From Salinicola tamaricis (GTDB lineage: Bacteria; Pseudomonadota; Gammaproteobacteria; Pseudomonadales; Halomonadaceae): a stretch of DNA of 64,000 nucleotides. Position numbers and translations under genes: made by a program. Below, piece after piece: positions 54,567 through 63,483 of the stretch; position 1 is the stretch's first letter, and each line of letters starts with the position of its first letter. The notes under the pieces are model-generated. The model was not told the origin of the DNA and searched no databases. It was given only the letters and a program-made list of their open reading frames with translations. The stretch is taken from assembly GCF_003006155.1 (NCBI RefSeq), contig NZ_CP023559.1, forward strand, positions 2,046,001-2,110,000. Direction: 5' to 3'.

Positions 54567-55407
54567 TGTCGCAGGCCGTCTCCGTCGGCGGTTCCCACGC
54601 CGGCGGCAGGTCGGCCGCCTCGGGCACCGGGGCGGTCAGGCCGAGTTCGCGCCGTCCCAACCAGTCGAGCATCGCCGCGCCGGTCACTCTTCCGGCGTCG
54701 GCGATACCCTGGGTGCCGAACAGGCGGTTGAACTCGAACAGTATCGGCGTCTCGCCGAGCATGGCGACATCGAAGCCGCCATGGTCGATCTGGAAAGTCG
54801 CCGCCACCCGCTTTACCAGCGTTATGGCCGCCTCGGGAATGTCCTCGTGCTCGATCCGGCCACCCTGGGCGACGTTGGCGCGATAGCCGCCCAACGGCGT
54901 CACCCGCCAGTAGCTGGCAAGAATGCGGTCCCCCACCAGTACGATCCGCAGATCGCGATCGATCGGTAGCCTGGGCTGGGCGTAGAGCACCGGATTATCC
55001 GCGGCGAAGCGCTCGAGCTCGCGACGCCGTTCGACCAGATGCACGCCGTTGCCGCGGGCGCTGCGAATCTCCTTGAGAATCATCGGATAGCCGATTTCCG
55101 CCTCCACGGCGTCGATACCGTAGGCGGTATTGGCCTGGATCGCGGTGGGCGGAATGTGCTGCGGGAAGGCCGCGCGCATAGCACGGGTCTGCTCCACCTT
55201 GTCGTGCCCCAGATAGTAGGTCGCCGGGGAGGGAAAGATGCGCTTGTGCAGCGCATGCAGCAGCACGTTGACCTGCCAGTAGCTGGGGAACAGCAGCCAG
55301 TCGGCGGCCTGGATCTCGTCCAGATGATCGAACATGCGCTCGGGTTTGATATAGCGAACGTTCGGCATGCCGAGGGTGCGGGAGACATCGAAAGTGATCA
55401 AACGCAT
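54556..55407 (-). CDS. ATP-grasp family protein (RimK-like)
   Basis: A 283-residue protein with an ATP-grasp fold. GYPMILKEIRSARGNGVHLVE (in part) is the ATP-binding loop with the conserved Lys, followed by RDLRIVLVGDRILASYWRVT, the AQGGRIE segment, and IDHGGFDVAMLGETPILFEFN with the Asp-Glu-Phe-Asn metal site. This arrangement is closest to RimK/glutathione-synthetase-like ligases, which join an amino group to a carboxylate using ATP. The N-terminal domain (MRLITFDVSRTLGMPNVRYI) is not one I can name. The substrate is unknown, and no partner genes flank it. Confidence 0.75.
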   Translation of the reverse strand: MRLITFDVSRTLGMPNVRYIKPERMFDHLDEIQAADWLLFPSYWQVNVLLHALHKRIFPSPATYYLGHDKVEQTRAMRAAFPQHIPPTAIQANTAYGIDAVEAEIGYPMILKEIRSARGNGVHLVERRRELERFAADNPVLYAQPRLPIDRDLRIVLVGDRILASYWRVTPLGGYRANVAQGGRIEHEDIPEAAITLVKRVAATFQIDHGGFDVAMLGETPILFEFNRLFGTQGIADAGRVTGAAMLDWLGRRELGLTAPVPEAADLPPAWEPPTETACDTRP

Positions 55408-55744
55408 CGGAGACCTCGTCGAGGACAGGCGCGCCAGCAGAGGAGAGGGAGCGCATCATCCGAGGCTTTCTGGCGCTTGGCAAGAGGGGCGCGAGAGTTT
55501 GTTCGAGGCCCCGGCGAACAGTGCCCATGCCCTGCAGCGCATCGTCCCGGGCCGCATCGGGCCGGGTTTTCCTGGTACCTGCTAGGCTATCGAGACGTGG
55601 CGTTGCGATGCCGGTGTGGCGACATGCTAGGCTGAAGTCATCGATAAAAGACGCTGCAAAGACACCTCACCACTCGGCGGTTAACGACGACATATAACAT
55701 CGACGGATAACACCGACGTATAACAACAACGCGAGGATTGGCTC
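55408..55744. other. Intergenic region with short tandem repeats
   Basis: No gene is seen. A GC-rich stretch (to about 55570) is followed by AT-richer DNA and the 13-bp repeats at 55688. Confidence 0.4.
55688..55726 (+). repeat. Three 13-bp tandem repeats before the symporter gene
   Basis: CGACATATAACAT, CGACGGATAACAC and CGACGTATAACAA lie end to end 18 bases before the symporter start, possibly a regulator array or slippage repeat. Confidence 0.8.
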
Positions 55745-57376
55745 ATGGGGGCTTTCACTGTCTGGGACAGCATCGTGCTGGTCGTCTACGTGCTGGGCAT
55801 CGCTTGGGTCGGGGCCCGCTTCGGCAAGTCGCAGGCAACGACCCAGGACTACTTTCTCGGTGGGCGCAGGATTCCCGGCTGGGCGATTGGCCTGTCGGTA
55901 ATGGCGACCCAGGCCAGCGCAATCACCTTCATCGGCGCGCCGGGCTGGGGCTTCGAAGGCGGTCTCGAGCGGCTGGTGACCTTCATCAACGTGCCGCTGG
56001 CGATGGCGGTGCTTATCGTGGTGCTGGTGCCGATCTTCCATCGCGCCGGCATCTACAGCATCTACGAGCTGCTCGAACGGCGCTTCGGGCCGCTGACCCG
56101 ATCACTGGCGGCGCTGCTGTTCCTGATCGCCCGCGGTCTGGCCACCGGCGTGGTGCTCTACGCGCCGGCGCTGGTGCTCTCCGTGGTGACCGGCTGGAGC
56201 GTCGATCTGACCATTGTACTGATGGCGGTGATCGCGGTCGGCTACACCGTGCTGGGTGGCATCAGCGCAGTGATCTGGACCGACGTGATACAGATGTTCG
56301 TGCTCTGGCTCGGGGCCATTCTCAGCATGCTGCTGATGGTCTCGAGCCTACCCGGCGGCTGGAGCGACGTCTTCGCCTTCGGTGCCGCCCACGGCATGTT
56401 CGATACCTTCGATCTGTCGCTCGATCCTACCGTGACCTACTCGCTATGGGCGGGGCTGATCGGTGGTGTGGTCATGCACGTGGCCTACTTCGGCACCGAT
56501 CAGAGCCAGATCCAGCGCGTGCTGACCAGTCCGAGCATCGCCGAGGGGCAGCGTTCGCTACTGATCGGCGGCTATCTGCTGGTGCCGCAGATGCTGCTGT
56601 TCCTGTTCATCGGGGTGATGCTCGCGGCGTACTACCAGCAGCACGGGCTGACCCCGCCGGAGAATCTCAACGAGCTGTTCCCGCGCTATGTGGTCGAGGC
56701 GTTCCCGGTCGGCATCACCGGCCTGGTGATCGCCGGGGTCTTCGCCGCCGCCATGTCGAGCCTGGATTCGGCGCTCAACTCGCTCTCGGCGGTGAGCGTG
56801 CGCGACTTCTATGCGCGTTTCGTCAGGCCCGACGCCGACGAAGGTCACTACCTCAAAGCGTCGCGCTGGGCCACCGTGTTCTGGGGGCTCTACGCCACCC
56901 TGTTCGCCTTCTTCGCCGGCAATCTCGGCCCGGTAATCGAAGCGGTCAACCGGATCGGCTCCTGGTTCTACGGCGCCCTGCTCGGTGTCTTCCTGCTGGC
57001 AGTGTTGAGCCGGCGCAGCAATGGCCGCGGCGCGGTGGCGGGCATGCTCCTGGGTATGGCCGCGGTGTGGGCGGCCTCGCATCTGGGGATCTCCTGGCTC
57101 TATCAGAATGCGGTAGGGCTCGGCGTATCGCTGGCGGTCGGCTATGCGGTCAGCCTCAGTGCCCCGGCGCCGAGTCGTGATCAGCTCGCCGATGTGACGC
57201 TGGAAGAGACCGCACCGGACATGCAGGCGCTACTGCACCGGCGCAGTGCCGCGGCCGCACCGCTGGGGCGCGATGCCCGCGTGACGCGTACCCGCTGTCT
57301 CGGCCTGCTGGCCTGGTTCGTGATCTCGCTGGTGGCCCTGGGGGGGCTGCAGCTCTGGGCCCATGCCCATGGCTGA
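55745..57376 (+). CDS. Sodium:solute symporter (SSS family)
   Basis: A 543-residue membrane carrier with about 13-14 helices. The start follows GCGAGGATTGGCTC. Family features: YFLGGRRIPGWAIGLSVMAT, ITFIGAPGWGFEGGLERL, GYTVLGGISAVIWTDVIQMF (the SSS signature region), YFGTDQSQIQRVL, and GLVIAGVFAAAMSSLDSALN with the sodium-binding Ser pair. The C-terminal tail contains a longer cytoplasmic loop (VTLEETAPDMQALLHRRSAA) and a final helix. The solute cannot be told from sequence alone; sugar, nucleoside or carboxylate carriers look similar. The next gene overlaps its end by eight bases. Confidence 0.88.
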   Translation: MGAFTVWDSIVLVVYVLGIAWVGARFGKSQATTQDYFLGGRRIPGWAIGLSVMATQASAITFIGAPGWGFEGGLERLVTFINVPLAMAVLIVVLVPIFHRAGIYSIYELLERRFGPLTRSLAALLFLIARGLATGVVLYAPALVLSVVTGWSVDLTIVLMAVIAVGYTVLGGISAVIWTDVIQMFVLWLGAILSMLLMVSSLPGGWSDVFAFGAAHGMFDTFDLSLDPTVTYSLWAGLIGGVVMHVAYFGTDQSQIQRVLTSPSIAEGQRSLLIGGYLLVPQMLLFLFIGVMLAAYYQQHGLTPPENLNELFPRYVVEAFPVGITGLVIAGVFAAAMSSLDSALNSLSAVSVRDFYARFVRPDADEGHYLKASRWATVFWGLYATLFAFFAGNLGPVIEAVNRIGSWFYGALLGVFLLAVLSRRSNGRGAVAGMLLGMAAVWAASHLGISWLYQNAVGLGVSLAVGYAVSLSAPAPSRDQLADVTLEETAPDMQALLHRRSAAAAPLGRDARVTRTRCLGLLAWFVISLVALGGLQLWAHAHG

Positions 57377-57890
57377 GGGCTATCTACGCCGCCGGATCGA
57401 TGGCGTGGCGGCGAGCCAGCGGCTGCGGCGCTACGCGGCCGCGCGCTTTGAACCGGCCTGGCTGGCGCTATGGGCGGTGGCGCTGACGGCAAATGAGGCG
57501 CAGACGCCGGATGCCTGGCTGCTGGGGCGCCGCGGCCTGTCGCGGGCGCTGCTGTGGCCCGGGCCGCTGGGCCACGACGCCTGGGAGTATGATGCGCCGG
57601 CAGGTGCGGAGACCCGGCTGGGGGGCGAGACCCGTGAGGCGGGCTGCCCCTCGCCCGAGGCGTTTGCGCGCTGGTGGCTGTGGGAGCGGCTGGCCAAACC
57701 GCGCCTGTGGTCGCTGCGGGTGCAACCCGCCACGCTGCAGCGGCTCTGGCTGCCGCTATGGCTGGGCTACCACCAGGGGCGCCAGACGCGGCTGATCGTG
57801 CTGAGTGGGGTCTCCGGCGAACCCCTCGGCGCACTCAAGCCCGCGGTGCTGGCCGCGCTTCAGGCCGAGGCGCGGGCCGGTGCCGACTAA
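57369..57890 (+). CDS. Protein of unknown function overlapping the symporter gene
   Basis: A 173-residue protein starting MAEGYLRRRIDGVAAS, with the start eight bases before the symporter stop. It is rich in Arg, Ala, Leu and Trp with no signal peptide or clear membrane helix. WLALWAVALTANEAQTPDAW and LWLPLWLGYHQGRQTRLIVL are its most regular stretches. I do not recognise a family. Tight overlap and matching codon use support a real gene cotranscribed with the symporter, perhaps an accessory protein. Confidence 0.6.
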   Translation: MAEGYLRRRIDGVAASQRLRRYAAARFEPAWLALWAVALTANEAQTPDAWLLGRRGLSRALLWPGPLGHDAWEYDAPAGAETRLGGETREAGCPSPEAFARWWLWERLAKPRLWSLRVQPATLQRLWLPLWLGYHQGRQTRLIVLSGVSGEPLGALKPAVLAALQAEARAGAD

Positions 57891-57906
57891 AAGGGGCGAT
57901 TCGGCT

Positions 57907-58320
57907 TCAGCCCGTGGCTAGGTCGGCGGCCAGCGTGGCGTAGTCGTAGCAGGTGATCTCGAACGGATTACCGTCGGGGTCACTAAAATAGAGCGACCAG
58001 GAGAGCTGGTGGTCCACCAGCTTGGGAGGTGTCTCGAGATGCCGTTGCAGATGAGTACGCCATTGCAGAAACGCGTCTGCGGTCACGCCCAGCGCAATGG
58101 TCGAGCGGCATCGTTCTGGCTGACGCTCGAAGAGCGACAGGCAGACGCTGCGCGATGTATCGGCGATGATCAGCGGCCCTTCGGGATCTTTTGACCAAGA
58201 CGCCAACGCGGCGACGGGCGTTAGCCCCAGCGTGTCGGCATACCACGCCTGGGCCTGGGCCTGGGATCGGTCGGCGACGAATACATGGATGTGATCGATA
58301 CCGCTGAGCGCTGGCATCAT
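57907..58320 (-). CDS. VOC-family (glyoxalase/dioxygenase-like) protein
   Basis: A 137-residue single-domain protein. The start at 58320 (MMPALSGIDHIHVFVADRSQ) is chosen because GGAGGG lies nine bases upstream. The vicinal-oxygen-chelate fold is shown by the His in IDHIHVFV, AWYADTLGL, and WSLYFSDPDGNPFEITCYDY with the C-terminal metal-binding Glu. These proteins are metal-dependent lyases, dioxygenases or antibiotic-binding proteins; the substrate here is unknown. It is on the same strand as, and just downstream of, the KDG kinase gene (42 bases). Confidence 0.82.
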   Translation of the reverse strand: MMPALSGIDHIHVFVADRSQAQAQAWYADTLGLTPVAALASWSKDPEGPLIIADTSRSVCLSLFERQPERCRSTIALGVTADAFLQWRTHLQRHLETPPKLVDHQLSWSLYFSDPDGNPFEITCYDYATLAADLATG

Positions 58321-58362
58321 GCCCGTTCCCTCCTGTGTCAGCGTTTTCATGCCGCTGCCCGC

Positions 58363-59324
58363 TCAGATCGCCTCGCCGCTGCGCTCCATGGCGGCGAGTT
58401 CATCGCGCCGGGGCAGCCCCTCCATATCGCCGATCACCTGCACCTGACGCGCGCCGATCAGATTGGCGCGGTGCAGGGCGGCGGGCAGTCGAGCCTCCAG
58501 AGGGCGCTGACGATGCCCACGGCGAAACCGTCACCCGCCCCTACGGTATCCACGACCTGGGTCACCGGGGTGCCGGCGACGCTGCCTTCATGCTCGCGAG
58601 TGCGGAAGTAGCTGCCCTCGGGGCCGAGCTTGATCACCACCGCCTGGGCGCCGCTGTCGAGATAGACCCCGGCGATGTCATGGGCGCTGTCGCGCCCGGT
58701 GAGCAGCCGTCCCTCGGCGAGCCCGGGCATCACGATGTCGGCCTTGGCCGCCAGCGCGTTGAGCGTCTGCTTCATCTCCGCCTCACTGGACCACAGGCTG
58801 GGGCGCAGGTTGGGATCGAAGGAGATCGACAGCCCCGCGGCGCGGGCGCGGCTGAGCAGCTCGAACGAGAGCTCGCGGGTGGTGGCGGAGAGCGCCGGGG
58901 GAATGCCGGTGGCGTGCAGATGGCGAGCGGTCTCCAGCGCCACCTCGCGGCAGTCGTCGAGGCACAGATGGCTGGCGGCGCTGCCGCGGCGGACATACTC
59001 CACGTGGGGGTCGGCGCCACCCTCGGCGCGCGCCTTGAACAGCAGCCCGGTGGCGTGCGCTGGGTCCTCGATCAGATGGCGGCAGTCGAGGCCCTCGGCT
59101 TCCAGTGCTCGGCGCAGGAAGTTGCCGTTGTGGTCGCGCCCGACCCGGGAGAGCCAGCGTACGTCGAAGCCCAGCCGGGCCAGGCCGATGGCGACATTGG
59201 TGTCGGCGCCGGCGGTGCGCCGGTGAAATTGACCGACGGTATCCAGCGGCCCGGCCTCGTCGGCCACGAACATCGCCATGGCTTCGCCGAAGGTGAGAAC
59301 ATCGAAAGCGGGTGCAGCGGACAT
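58363..59324 (-). CDS. kdgK: 2-dehydro-3-deoxygluconokinase (PfkB family), one frameshift
   Basis: A PfkB-type sugar kinase of about 319 residues. FDVLTFGEAMAMFVADEAGP and the RRTAGADTNVAIGLARLG segment form the sugar-binding start, DPNLRPSLW is typical of KdgK, and VVDTVGAGDGFAVGIVSAL is the ATP/anion-hole motif with catalytic Asp. Just after it, near 58497, a missing base shifts the frame; restoration gives LEARLPAALHRANLIGARQV and the end at 58363. It phosphorylates 2-keto-3-deoxygluconate in Entner-Doudoroff-type sugar-acid use. The frameshift is probably a sequencing error. Confidence 0.85.
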
Positions 59325-59350
59325 GATATCTCCTGGAAAACGGGCGGCGA

Positions 59351-60265
59351 TCAGCGTGCGGCCGCCTTGCGTTGATATTGTTGTTGGCGGCGGTCGAGCG
59401 ACTCCACCAGGCGCTGGCGCTGCTCATCGTCGATCACTTCGTCGCCATCGATACCCAACTGGGCGGCGAGATCGGCGCCGTCGATCACCTGCACCTCGCG
59501 GTCGCTGCCCAGATGCTGGGTCTCGTCGTCGATGGTCCAGCCCGGCAGCACCAGCACGCCTTTCACCGGCACGTTCAACTGGGTGTGGCGCGTCAGCCAC
59601 TGGCGCAGCCACACCGTGGCCATGCGCACCTTGCGCAGCATGCTGCGCTGGCTGCCATCGGGAAAGCGCAGCCGCTCGGACTCCACCGCCACGACCTGAT
59701 TCGGGTTGCCCTCCAGATCGAGGGGGAAATCCCGCGCCATGGTCTGGATCACGAACACCCCCTGGGGGGTGACCAGCACGTTGTCGATGCTGTAGCTGTC
59801 GGCGGGGAAGTCGTGGAACACGAAGAAGGGCTTGGCCACCGGACGGATCAGGTGGTCCAGCGCCTGACCGATCGCCAGCTCCGAGGCCAGGCTGCGGGTG
59901 AGCCGGCGCACCCGCTGCACATCGCGCAGGATCAGAAAACCGAACAGCATCGCCAGCAAGGTGCTGAACGCGCCGTAGAGCGACCATTCGAGCCAGCTCT
60001 GCTCGTCGGCGAACAGCATGCGCCCCATGCCGTAGACCAGCGGCATGAGGGTCAGAGTCGGCGCCAGCGCGGCATCGAGAAAGAACGCCACCCGGGCGCG
60101 CTCGAGGCGGTCGCGATGGAGCTGGGCGATCTCGCGGATCGGCTTGCCGTCGTGAGGTGAGCGCAGGCCGACGTTCTGCAGGTCCCGCAGGGTGATCGCC
60201 ACCAGTGCGGCCGCCCCCAGCGGGGCGAGAAAGATCAGCGGTAGCAGGTACTCCAACCAGGCCAT
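59351..60265 (-). CDS. Membrane protein with nuclease-related (NERD) domain
   Basis: A 304-residue protein. The start at 60265 gives MAWLEYLLPLIFLAPLGAA, the first membrane helix (about 6-26); further helices lie at about 63-82 and 93-113. The cytoplasmic part has a NERD domain at about 130-245: SIDNVLVTPQGVFVIQTMAR, where Asp and the following Gln lie at positions of the nuclease-like core, then VKGVLVLPGWTIDDETQ. NERD proteins resemble endonucleases but their function is mostly unknown. It lies 37 bases after the GGDEF gene. Confidence 0.78.
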   Translation of the reverse strand: MAWLEYLLPLIFLAPLGAAALVAITLRDLQNVGLRSPHDGKPIREIAQLHRDRLERARVAFFLDAALAPTLTLMPLVYGMGRMLFADEQSWLEWSLYGAFSTLLAMLFGFLILRDVQRVRRLTRSLASELAIGQALDHLIRPVAKPFFVFHDFPADSYSIDNVLVTPQGVFVIQTMARDFPLDLEGNPNQVVAVESERLRFPDGSQRSMLRKVRMATVWLRQWLTRHTQLNVPVKGVLVLPGWTIDDETQHLGSDREVQVIDGADLAAQLGIDGDEVIDDEQRQRLVESLDRRQQQYQRKAAAR

Positions 60266-60302
60266 GGGCAGATGTCCTTGCGGCGGCGGCGAAAACGCCA
60301 TT

Positions 60303-61388
60303 CTAGCCGAGGTCGAGCAGGCTCTGCGATGCCGCGCTATGCGCGACCTCGAGGCGGTCACGGCCGGCACCCTTGGCCGCATAGAGCGCCTGGTCGGCCT
60401 GCAGCAGCCACTGTTCGTGGCTGGTCATGTGCGGCGCCTTGGCGGCGACGCCGATGCTGCAGGTGGGCATGCGCGCCAGTGGCGCCGGTGGCGTGTGTCG
60501 GCGCAGGCGCTGCTGGAAGGCACGCAGCGCCCCCTCGGCCTGCGCCAGGGTGGTTGACGGCATCAGGATGCCGAACTCCTCGCCGCCGTAGCGCCCGAGC
60601 AGGAAATGCGCCGGCAGCGACCGACGCAGTAGCGTGGCCAGTTCGCGCAGCGTTTCATCCCCCACGCCATGGCCGTGCTCGTCGTTGATGTGCTTGAACA
60701 AGTCGATATCGATCAGCGCGATCACCGCGGGCGACTCGCTGATCTGTTCGGCGGCGATCTGTGCCTCCCAGAAACGGCGGTTGTAAAGCCCGGTCAGGCC
60801 GTCGGTACGACTCAGATCGGTCAGGTTACGCTTCTGCTGGCTGAGCTGACGCGCCTGCAGGTAGGTGATATAGCCGATCGCCAGGGGGTAGGCGATCAGC
60901 ATCGGCAGACTGCACAGCAACACCCCGGTGGTGGGGACGATCGGCGGCGCGCCGGGCGCGATCAGCCACATGCCGAACAGGCTGCCCAGCGCCAGCAGCC
61001 CGATACCGCGCAACAGCAGGCGGGTGCCACCGACGGCGATGTTGTTCAGACTGATCATGGTCAGCACGATGATCGTCGGCAGCAGATTGAAGTGCATGGC
61101 GGCGAGCCAGAAGCCGCCCAGCAGGCTGTCGATACCGAGGTTCTGGCGTTCGGCGTGGTAGGGTGAAGCGTGCCACTTGGCGCGCCAGTAGGCGAGATGC
61201 GACCAGCCGGCGATCTGCAGCGCCCACAGCGCCCAGACCCACCACGGGGTCGCCAGCGCCAGCAGCGCACCACCGATGCACAGGCCCCCTGCAGCCAGTC
61301 CCAGGGTGCGCGGCGGATAGATCCGCCTTGCCAGGCGCAGGCCGCGCAGGCGCTGTTCGATCAAGGGGTCGAGAAGGATATTGGGCAT
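60303..61388 (-). CDS. MASE2-type diguanylate cyclase (GGDEF domain)
   Basis: A 361-residue inner-membrane enzyme. The N-terminal MASE2 domain (about 15-175) starts RRIYPPRTLGLAAGG and has several helices, as in DgcC/AdrA. The GGDEF domain (about 190-345) has RTDGLTGLYNRRFW, DIDLFKHINDEHGHGVGDE and the active-site GGEEF in RYGGEEFGIL, so it should make cyclic di-GMP. The residues before GGEEF (PAHFLLGRY) lack the RxxD inhibitory site, so product feedback is not expected at the canonical site. It could drive cellulose or biofilm output by analogy with DgcC. Confidence 0.92.
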   Translation of the reverse strand: MPNILLDPLIEQRLRGLRLARRIYPPRTLGLAAGGLCIGGALLALATPWWVWALWALQIAGWSHLAYWRAKWHASPYHAERQNLGIDSLLGGFWLAAMHFNLLPTIIVLTMISLNNIAVGGTRLLLRGIGLLALGSLFGMWLIAPGAPPIVPTTGVLLCSLPMLIAYPLAIGYITYLQARQLSQQKRNLTDLSRTDGLTGLYNRRFWEAQIAAEQISESPAVIALIDIDLFKHINDEHGHGVGDETLRELATLLRRSLPAHFLLGRYGGEEFGILMPSTTLAQAEGALRAFQQRLRRHTPPAPLARMPTCSIGVAAKAPHMTSHEQWLLQADQALYAAKGAGRDRLEVAHSAASQSLLDLG

Positions 61389-61473
61389 CGGGCAGCCGTG
61401 CTGCGTCTCCGCGGGACACAGTCTATTAGGAGTCGGGTGGCTCCCTTTCTATCATCGATCGAGGGCAAAAAGC

Positions 61474-62352
61474 ATGTGCGACACGTCGGCGGCGGGCGTC
61501 GAGGCGCTGTGCGCTTTCCTCGTCCGTTACCCGGAGCTATTCGTACTCACCGGCGCGGGGGTGAGCACCGCCAGCGGTATTCCGGACTACCGCGATGCCA
61601 GCGGGGCGTGGAAGCGGCCGCCGCCGGTCAGCCATCAGGCGTTCATGGCCAGCCGGGCGGTGCGCCAGCGATACTGGGCGCGCAGCCTGGTCGGGTTCCG
61701 TGCCCTCGCCACGGCGCGGCCGGGGGAGGCGCATCGCGCACTGGCAGCGCTGGAGGCCGGGGGCGGTATCTCGCAGCTGGTGACTCAGAACGTCGATGGC
61801 CTGCATCAGCGTGCCGGTTCGCGGCGGGTGATCGACCTTCACGGTCAGGCCGATTTGGTGGTGTGCATGCACTGCGGCGCGACGCTGATGCGCCATGCGC
61901 TGCACGACGCGCTGGCGCGGCGCAATCCGCGTTGGCTCGACCTGCCGGCGGCGGTGGCCCCGGATGGTGATGCCGATCTCGAGGGCGTCGATTTCACGGA
62001 TTTTGTGCTACCCGACTGCCAGCGCTGTGGCATCGGCATTCTCAAGCCGGATGTGGTGTTCTTCGGCGACAACGTGCCCAAGGCGCGGGTGCAGGCTGCC
62101 TTCGACGCCCTCGAACGGGCGCCGGCCATGCTGGTGGTGGGGTCGTCGCTGATGGTCTATTCGGGCTACCGCTTCGCCCGTCACGCCGCGCGGTTGGGCA
62201 AGCCGATCGCCTGCCTCAACCTGGGGCGGACGCGCGCCGATGCGCTCTACGCGCTCAAGGTCAGCGCGCCGATCGGCCCCACACTGGTCGCTGCGACGGC
62301 GGCCATGAGGCTGCCCGCGGCCGCGCTCAGCGGCGAGTCGGCGGGGCCATGA
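61474..62352 (+). CDS. NAD-dependent protein deacylase, SIR2 family
   Basis: A 292-residue sirtuin. The start at 61474 (MCDTSAAGVEALCAF) follows GAGGGCAAAAAGC. The NAD site is GAGVSTASGIPDYRD; TQNVDGLHQRAGS and the catalytic His in DLHG follow. The zinc ribbon is CMHC with CQRC later, separated by a longer insert than usual (about 48 residues). KPDVVFFGDNVPK and VVGSSLMVYSGYRF are conserved. It removes acyl groups from lysine using NAD. Its 3' end overlaps the convergent aldo/keto reductase gene by 26 bases. Confidence 0.92.
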   Translation: MCDTSAAGVEALCAFLVRYPELFVLTGAGVSTASGIPDYRDASGAWKRPPPVSHQAFMASRAVRQRYWARSLVGFRALATARPGEAHRALAALEAGGGISQLVTQNVDGLHQRAGSRRVIDLHGQADLVVCMHCGATLMRHALHDALARRNPRWLDLPAAVAPDGDADLEGVDFTDFVLPDCQRCGIGILKPDVVFFGDNVPKARVQAAFDALERAPAMLVVGSSLMVYSGYRFARHAARLGKPIACLNLGRTRADALYALKVSAPIGPTLVAATAAMRLPAAALSGESAGP

Positions 62353-63319
62353 ACTCGGGCCCGACCGGGTCCTTGATGTGCTCGGCGAGCAGCGCATCGA
62401 TGTCGGCCAGATCGCGGTCGCTCAGCTGCCAGCCGCTGATGTCGCCGACCGGGTCGACCTGGGCCGGCTTGCGCGCGCCCCACAGCGCCACGATGTTGGG
62501 CGAACGGTCGAGAATCCAGCGCACCGCCAGGGCCAGCACCGATTTGTCGTGACGCTCGCGGGCCAGTGCCTCGAGGTCCTTCACCGCGGCCAGGTACTGT
62601 GCGAAGCGCGGCGACTGGAACTTGGGATCCTTGTTGCGCAGGTCGTCGTCAGAGAAGGTGGAGTCGCTGTGCATCTTGCCGCTGAGCAGGCCGCGGCAGA
62701 GCGCGCCATAGGTAAGCAGGGTCAGATCGTTGTCTTCGGCGTAGGGCAGGATCTGCTCGTCGATATCGCGTTCGAACAGGTTGTAAGGGGGCTGCAGCGT
62801 ATGCAGCGGTGCGACCTCGCGGAAGGTCTCGCACTGCTCGGGGGAGAAGTTACTGACCCCGATGGCGCGGATCTTGCCCGCCTGATGAAAGCGCGCCATC
62901 GCCTCGGCGGTTTCGGCGATCTCCACCAGCGGATCGGGCCAGTGGATCTGGTAGATGTCGATGGTGTCGGTCTGGAGACGGCGCAGCGAATCGTCGAGCT
63001 CCTTTTCCAGCCGTTTGGCGGTGGCGTTGCGGGCCAGGCTGTCGTCGTCGTACCACTCCAGCCCCGCCTTGGTCGCCAGTACCAGCCGCTCGCGCTGGCC
63101 GCTCTCGGCAACCGCCTTGCCCACCACCTCCTCGGAGTGGCCGAAGCCGTAGGCCGGGGCGGTATCGATCAGCGTAATGCCCTGATCGATGGCGGCGTGA
63201 ATGGTGCGGATGGCATTGGGGTCGTCGGTGCCGCCCCACATGCGCCCGCCCATGGCCCAGGTGCCCAGGCCCACGCGGGACATTTCGATATCGGTACCGG
63301 GTAGCTTACGCGTTTCCAT
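62327..63319 (-). CDS. Aldo/keto reductase
   Basis: A 330-residue NADPH-dependent reductase with a TIM barrel. METRKLPGTDIEMSRVGLGT opens the family. The catalytic residues appear as Asp and Tyr in DTAPAYGFGHSE, Lys in ATKAGLEW and His in IYQIHWPD. IGVSNFSPEQ, PYNLFERDID and the cofactor-binding WGARKPAQVDP follow. It resembles YajO/Tas-type members. The natural substrate cannot be told. The start at 63319 is preceded by GGAGACGAGC. Confidence 0.9.
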   Translation of the reverse strand: METRKLPGTDIEMSRVGLGTWAMGGRMWGGTDDPNAIRTIHAAIDQGITLIDTAPAYGFGHSEEVVGKAVAESGQRERLVLATKAGLEWYDDDSLARNATAKRLEKELDDSLRRLQTDTIDIYQIHWPDPLVEIAETAEAMARFHQAGKIRAIGVSNFSPEQCETFREVAPLHTLQPPYNLFERDIDEQILPYAEDNDLTLLTYGALCRGLLSGKMHSDSTFSDDDLRNKDPKFQSPRFAQYLAAVKDLEALARERHDKSVLALAVRWILDRSPNIVALWGARKPAQVDPVGDISGWQLSDRDLADIDALLAEHIKDPVGPEFMAPPTRR

Positions 63320-63483
63320 GCTCGTCTCCGTCGAGGAATGACAGTCGAATCAGCGTGGTCGGTTTTCGCTCGGGCATCAAGCCAGTGGCGGTGTCACCCA
63401 TGGTATCGCCGCGGCCATGATCGGCCCGTGGTGCCGCCGCCGCCGGGGTGAGCGCTTCAGGATAAGGGCTTCAGGGTGAGGGC

